Shown piece by piece: positions 61,608-64,000 of a stretch of DNA of 64,000 nucleotides (positions are counted from its first letter, which is position 1; each line of letters starts with the position of its first letter). A program made the position numbers and the translations under genes. The stretch covers positions 1,798,001 to 1,862,000 of the forward strand of contig OZ252150.1 in the NCBI GenBank assembly GCA_965248775.1, written 5' to 3'. The notes beneath the pieces are model-generated. The model was not told the DNA's origin and made no database searches. It saw only the letters and a list, made by a program, of their open reading frames with translations. The stretch comes from JBHHUI01 sp965248775 (GTDB lineage Bacteria; Chloroflexota; Anaerolineae; Anaerolineales; JBHHUI01).

Positions 61608-62416
61608 CAATCGTTCCAGACCTTCCAAGGAGCGCCGCGAGACCAGGCGTTTTCAAGTTTTTGTGCATCTTTAAAAGTATCCATCGAAGCCCAATAGCCT
61701 TCGTGACGATACATCATCAATTGTCCATCGGTTGCGAGTGCGGGCAACATTCCCCGTTCGAGTTCAACCTCGTCGCCGCCTTCAAGATATTTCATTGCTT
61801 CGTGTTCAAATACGAAAAACCCCGCATTAATCCACTGCGCTAATCGTGGCTTCTCTTCCAGCCGTTTCACCTGTCCGCTGTCATCGACATCGAGCACACC
61901 ATATTGCGAACTTGGTCGATAGCCGGTCAGAGTGGCAAGCTTTCCATGTCTGCGGTGGTAGTCCAACAACGCATTGATATCGACATCGCCGACTCCATCA
62001 CCATAGGTTACGAGGCAAGTCTGAGCAGACAAGCGTTCGAAAGCCTTCCGGACACGCGCACCCTTTTCAGTATCGAGCCCGGCATCAAACAGACGTACAT
62101 TCCAATTTCGTTCGTCTGTCCAATCTAAGAATGTCTTTTCCTCCGGATTTCCAATCTTGAAACTGACATCATGAGTCAAGGATTCGTATTCGAGGAAATA
62201 ACGTCGGAACATTTCCCCTTTGTAACCGAGAGGGAATATAAAATTCTGATGACCACAATGGGCATAGAGCTTCATCACATGCCACAGAATGGGCCGACCA
62301 CCAATCTCCACCAGATGTTTCGGCAACTCGCCAGCATCTGCCCCCATGCGGCTTCCAAATCCGCCAACAAGCAGGACGACCGGCAGCTCTTCGTGTTTCA
62401 ATTCGTGGGATGCCAA
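61607..62416 (-). CDS. rfbF: Glucose-1-phosphate cytidylyltransferase
   Basis: 269 residues. The nucleotidyltransferase signature VVLLVGGFGSRMGADAGELP with KHLVEIGGRPILWHVMK, FIFPLGYKGEMFRRYF and VTYGDGVGDVDINALLDYH is that of RfbF, with the longer loop compared with glucose-1-phosphate thymidylyltransferases. It makes CDP-glucose from CTP and glucose 1-phosphate, the first committed step of dideoxyhexose synthesis. It follows mtnA by 21 bases, so the sugar genes probably ride on the mtnA promoter. Confidence 0.95.
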   Translation of the reverse strand: MASHELKHEELPVVLLVGGFGSRMGADAGELPKHLVEIGGRPILWHVMKLYAHCGHQNFIFPLGYKGEMFRRYFLEYESLTHDVSFKIGNPEEKTFLDWTDERNWNVRLFDAGLDTEKGARVRKAFERLSAQTCLVTYGDGVGDVDINALLDYHRRHGKLATLTGYRPSSQYGVLDVDDSGQVKRLEEKPRLAQWINAGFFVFEHEAMKYLEGGDEVELERGMLPALATDGQLMMYRHEGYWASMDTFKDAQKLENAWSRGAPWKVWND

Positions 62417-62437
62417 AAACGGGATCGTTTCAACGCG

Positions 62438-63493
62438 TCAGGCTGAGGGTAATTCCGCTCGAACAGCTTGCACAAGATTGCGCTTGAACGGCGGATAGAC
62501 CACGCCTTGTTCCGTGACGATGGCTGTAACGTATTTGTGAGGCGTGACGTCGAAGGCAGGGTTTCTCGCCGTGATTCCTGCGGGCATAGCTGCGGCGCCC
62601 TTGAATGTGAGTTCCAGCACTTCACTCGAGTCTCGTTCCTCGATTGGAATTTCATCTCCGGTGGAGAGAGCGAGATCAATCGTTGACGTTGGGACCACTG
62701 CGTAGAAGGGAATACCATTTTCGCGGGCGACAACGCCTAATTTGTAAGTACCGATCTTATTTGCCACGTCTCCATTGGCCGCTGTGCGGTCGGACCCGAC
62801 GAGGACTGCCTGTACCTGCCCTGTGCGCATAAAATGGCCCGCTGCGTTATCGGCGATGAGATCAAAAGGAACGCCCAGGCGTTGTAGCTCCCAAGTGGTG
62901 AGCCGCGCGCCCTGTAAGCGCGGTCGGGTTTCGTCTACGAGCACATGGATATTCTTTCCCTGCTCGTGGGCAGCGCGGATTACGCCCAATGCTGTGCCGT
63001 AGTCCACTGTCGCCAGCGCGCCGGTATTGCAATGGTGCAGAACAGTATCGCCATCTTCAAGTAGCGCGGCGCCATTTGCTCCCATGCGACGATTGATATC
63101 AACATCTTCGTCTGCGATGCGCTGTGCATGTGCCAGCAGCGCCTCGCGCACATCGTCCAATGCTTCCAGCTCTTCGTCCGCAGCTACACGCATTAAACGT
63201 TCCAATGCCCAGGCCAGGTTGACCGCCGTAGGCCGTGCCTGGCGCAAAAACTCTGCTGCTTCTTCAATATCGCGGATCAGTCTCAGCCGATCGGTTGCTT
63301 TGCTCTGATAGGCAGCCAGCGCAAGTGCGAACGCCGCCGCAGCACCGATGGCCGGCGCGCCACGAATCGCCATATCTGTGATGGCCGCAGCAACGTCAAG
63401 GTAATCGTGAAATTCGATGTGCTCGAAAGTGGCTGGAAGCAAGCGCTGGTCGATCATTCGTACAGCGCCATCGTGCCATTCTACTGTGCGCAT
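62438..63493 (-). CDS. mtnA: S-methyl-5-thioribose-1-phosphate isomerase
   Basis: 351 residues. MAIRGAPAIGAAAAFALALA, the catalytic Cys in VLHHCNTGALATVDYGTAL and catalytic Asp in VGSDRTAANGDVANKIGTY are present. MtnA converts 5-methylthioribose 1-phosphate to the ribulose form in methionine salvage (related 5-deoxyribose salvage is also possible). GGGAGAGG lies just before the ATG. It is the first gene of the minus-strand run. Its promoter is followed at once by a strong hairpin (63525-63553), which suggests attenuation control. Confidence 0.95.
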   Translation of the reverse strand: MRTVEWHDGAVRMIDQRLLPATFEHIEFHDYLDVAAAITDMAIRGAPAIGAAAAFALALAAYQSKATDRLRLIRDIEEAAEFLRQARPTAVNLAWALERLMRVAADEELEALDDVREALLAHAQRIADEDVDINRRMGANGAALLEDGDTVLHHCNTGALATVDYGTALGVIRAAHEQGKNIHVLVDETRPRLQGARLTTWELQRLGVPFDLIADNAAGHFMRTGQVQAVLVGSDRTAANGDVANKIGTYKLGVVARENGIPFYAVVPTSTIDLALSTGDEIPIEERDSSEVLELTFKGAAAMPAGITARNPAFDVTPHKYVTAIVTEQGVVYPPFKRNLVQAVRAELPSA

Positions 63494-63524
63494 GGCCTCT
63501 CCCTATGGTTAGAATGCATAGCAT

Positions 63525-63599
63525 AAAAAACGCTCTCTTATGTTGAGAGCGTTCGGCCAAGTCCGCCGCGATGATACCAGTGCGCTATATGATTGTCAA
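63525..63599 (-). promoter_or_regulatory. mtnA promoter with an immediate terminator-like attenuator
   Basis: Minus strand: -35 TTGACA (63594-63599), 17-base spacer, -10 TATCAT (63571-63576), so transcription should start near 63564. About ten bases later comes a perfect nine-pair hairpin AACGCTCTC/GAGAGCGTT (63529-63553) with a U6 tail. It would end transcripts after about 40 bases unless read-through is regulated. ATGATACCA (63571-63579) and TGGTATCAT (63609-63617) also form an inverted repeat around the promoter. Confidence 0.7.
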
Positions 63600-63615
63600 T
63601 TCGCCCTGTGGTATC

Positions 63616-64000
63616 ATGCCGCGCATGTTCCCCTGCGGTGGGCGTGTTCGAGGCTTGGCAGCCATTGTCGTGTTCGCATCCATCGTATTCATCTCCGCCT
63701 GCACACGCCCCAACAATGGCGGCTTGACTCTCTTTCAGCCTAGCACCACACCCACGGCAACACAAACAGAAACGCAAACCTCGACGCCAACACCTAACCC
63801 CACGCTAACTCCCACTGCAACTCCTCGCCCGGAGGTGCGCATAGAAAGCGCCGACCAAGCCCTCTTCAATGGGGATTGGGCACGCGCTGAGGTTGAATAT
63901 GCGCAAGCCTTGGTCGAAGCAGAAATTCCAGAGCAGGCAGCTGCGGCGCAACTAGGCTTGGGCACCACCAAACTGCGTAGCGGAGATATCGAAGGGTCTA
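63616..64000 (+). CDS. Lipoprotein with Thr/Pro-rich linker and TPR-like start (3' end outside window)
   Basis: 128 codons open to the edge. The start may be ATG 63616 or ATG 63625; neither has a clear ribosome-binding site. Signal peptide LAAIVVFASIVFISAC ends in a lipobox. A linker of about 40 residues made of T, P and Q repeats (TPTATQTETQTSTPTPNPT) follows. The domain then begins ESADQALFNGDWARAEVEYA and AAAAQLGLGTTKLRSGD, which looks like TPR helices. Chloroflexota lytic transglycosylases and similar envelope lipoproteins have this layout, but the catalytic part is not visible. Confidence 0.82.
   Translation, partial: MPRMFPCGGRVRGLAAIVVFASIVFISACTRPNNGGLTLFQPSTTPTATQTETQTSTPTPNPTLTPTATPRPEVRIESADQALFNGDWARAEVEYAQALVEAEIPEQAAAAQLGLGTTKLRSGDIEGS

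Noticed and set aside
1..64000. tRNA or rRNA genes
   Set aside because: None were recognised by eye in the intergenic regions. A covariance-model search would be needed to exclude them, including a tRNA-Sec.

Overview
The window looks like a chromosomal contig from an uncultured Chloroflexota bacterium, probably close to Anaerolineae or SAR202-like lineages. This is inferred from lipoproteins with Thr/Pro-rich linkers, an NBR1-type Ig lipoprotein, a DeoC with a Cys-rich N-terminal extension, and the mix of housekeeping genes. No rRNA, tRNA or CRISPR array was recognised.

Left third (1-23.7 kb, almost all minus strand): catabolic genes, heavily hit by insertion sequences. From 10.9 kb down to 1 they resemble the lower 4,5-cleavage (gallate/protocatechuate) route and O-demethylation: GalB-like hydratase, LigK/GalC-like aldolase, a small tautomerase, both aconitase X subunits, an isochorismatase-type amidase, a GalD-like tautomerase, a remnant FAD oxidoreductase, RidA and a LigM-like demethylase. 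Between 12.7 and 23.7 kb lies a selenocysteine-dependent reductase locus of the glycine/sarcosine/betaine reductase type: two component B sets (grdE+grdB twice), one grdA, one grdC and a thioredoxin, plus an aldehyde dehydrogenase, an SDR and a GntR regulator. GrdA and both GrdB proteins are readable only if UGA is decoded as Sec.

Middle (24-41 kb): a DeoC-double SnoaL fusion, a 2-hydroxyacid dehydrogenase, a stand-alone double SnoaL protein, an HpcH/HpaI aldolase split by an IS630-like element, an MFS transporter, a sorbosone-dehydrogenase-like lipoprotein, a further selenoprotein (U-x-x-C motif), and an alpha/beta hydrolase split by another IS. Five genes in the window are interrupted by IS elements. 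In each case, removing the element plus one target duplication restores an open frame exactly.

Right third (38-64 kb): intact, tightly packed chromosomal genes. These include a HerA-like ATPase, an NAD-linked formate dehydrogenase (three genes) followed by formate-THF ligase, glgA, pfkA and recA (with a consensus promoter and a LexA-type box). A minus-strand run encodes mtnA, CDP-3,6-dideoxyhexose synthesis genes, two glycosyltransferases, an adenosine-kinase-like PfkB protein, a broken GNAT gene and ahcY. O-demethylation to methyl-THF, formate-THF ligase, formate dehydrogenase and the S-adenosylhomocysteine/methylthioribose salvage genes suggest a strong one-carbon theme, but that link is inference.
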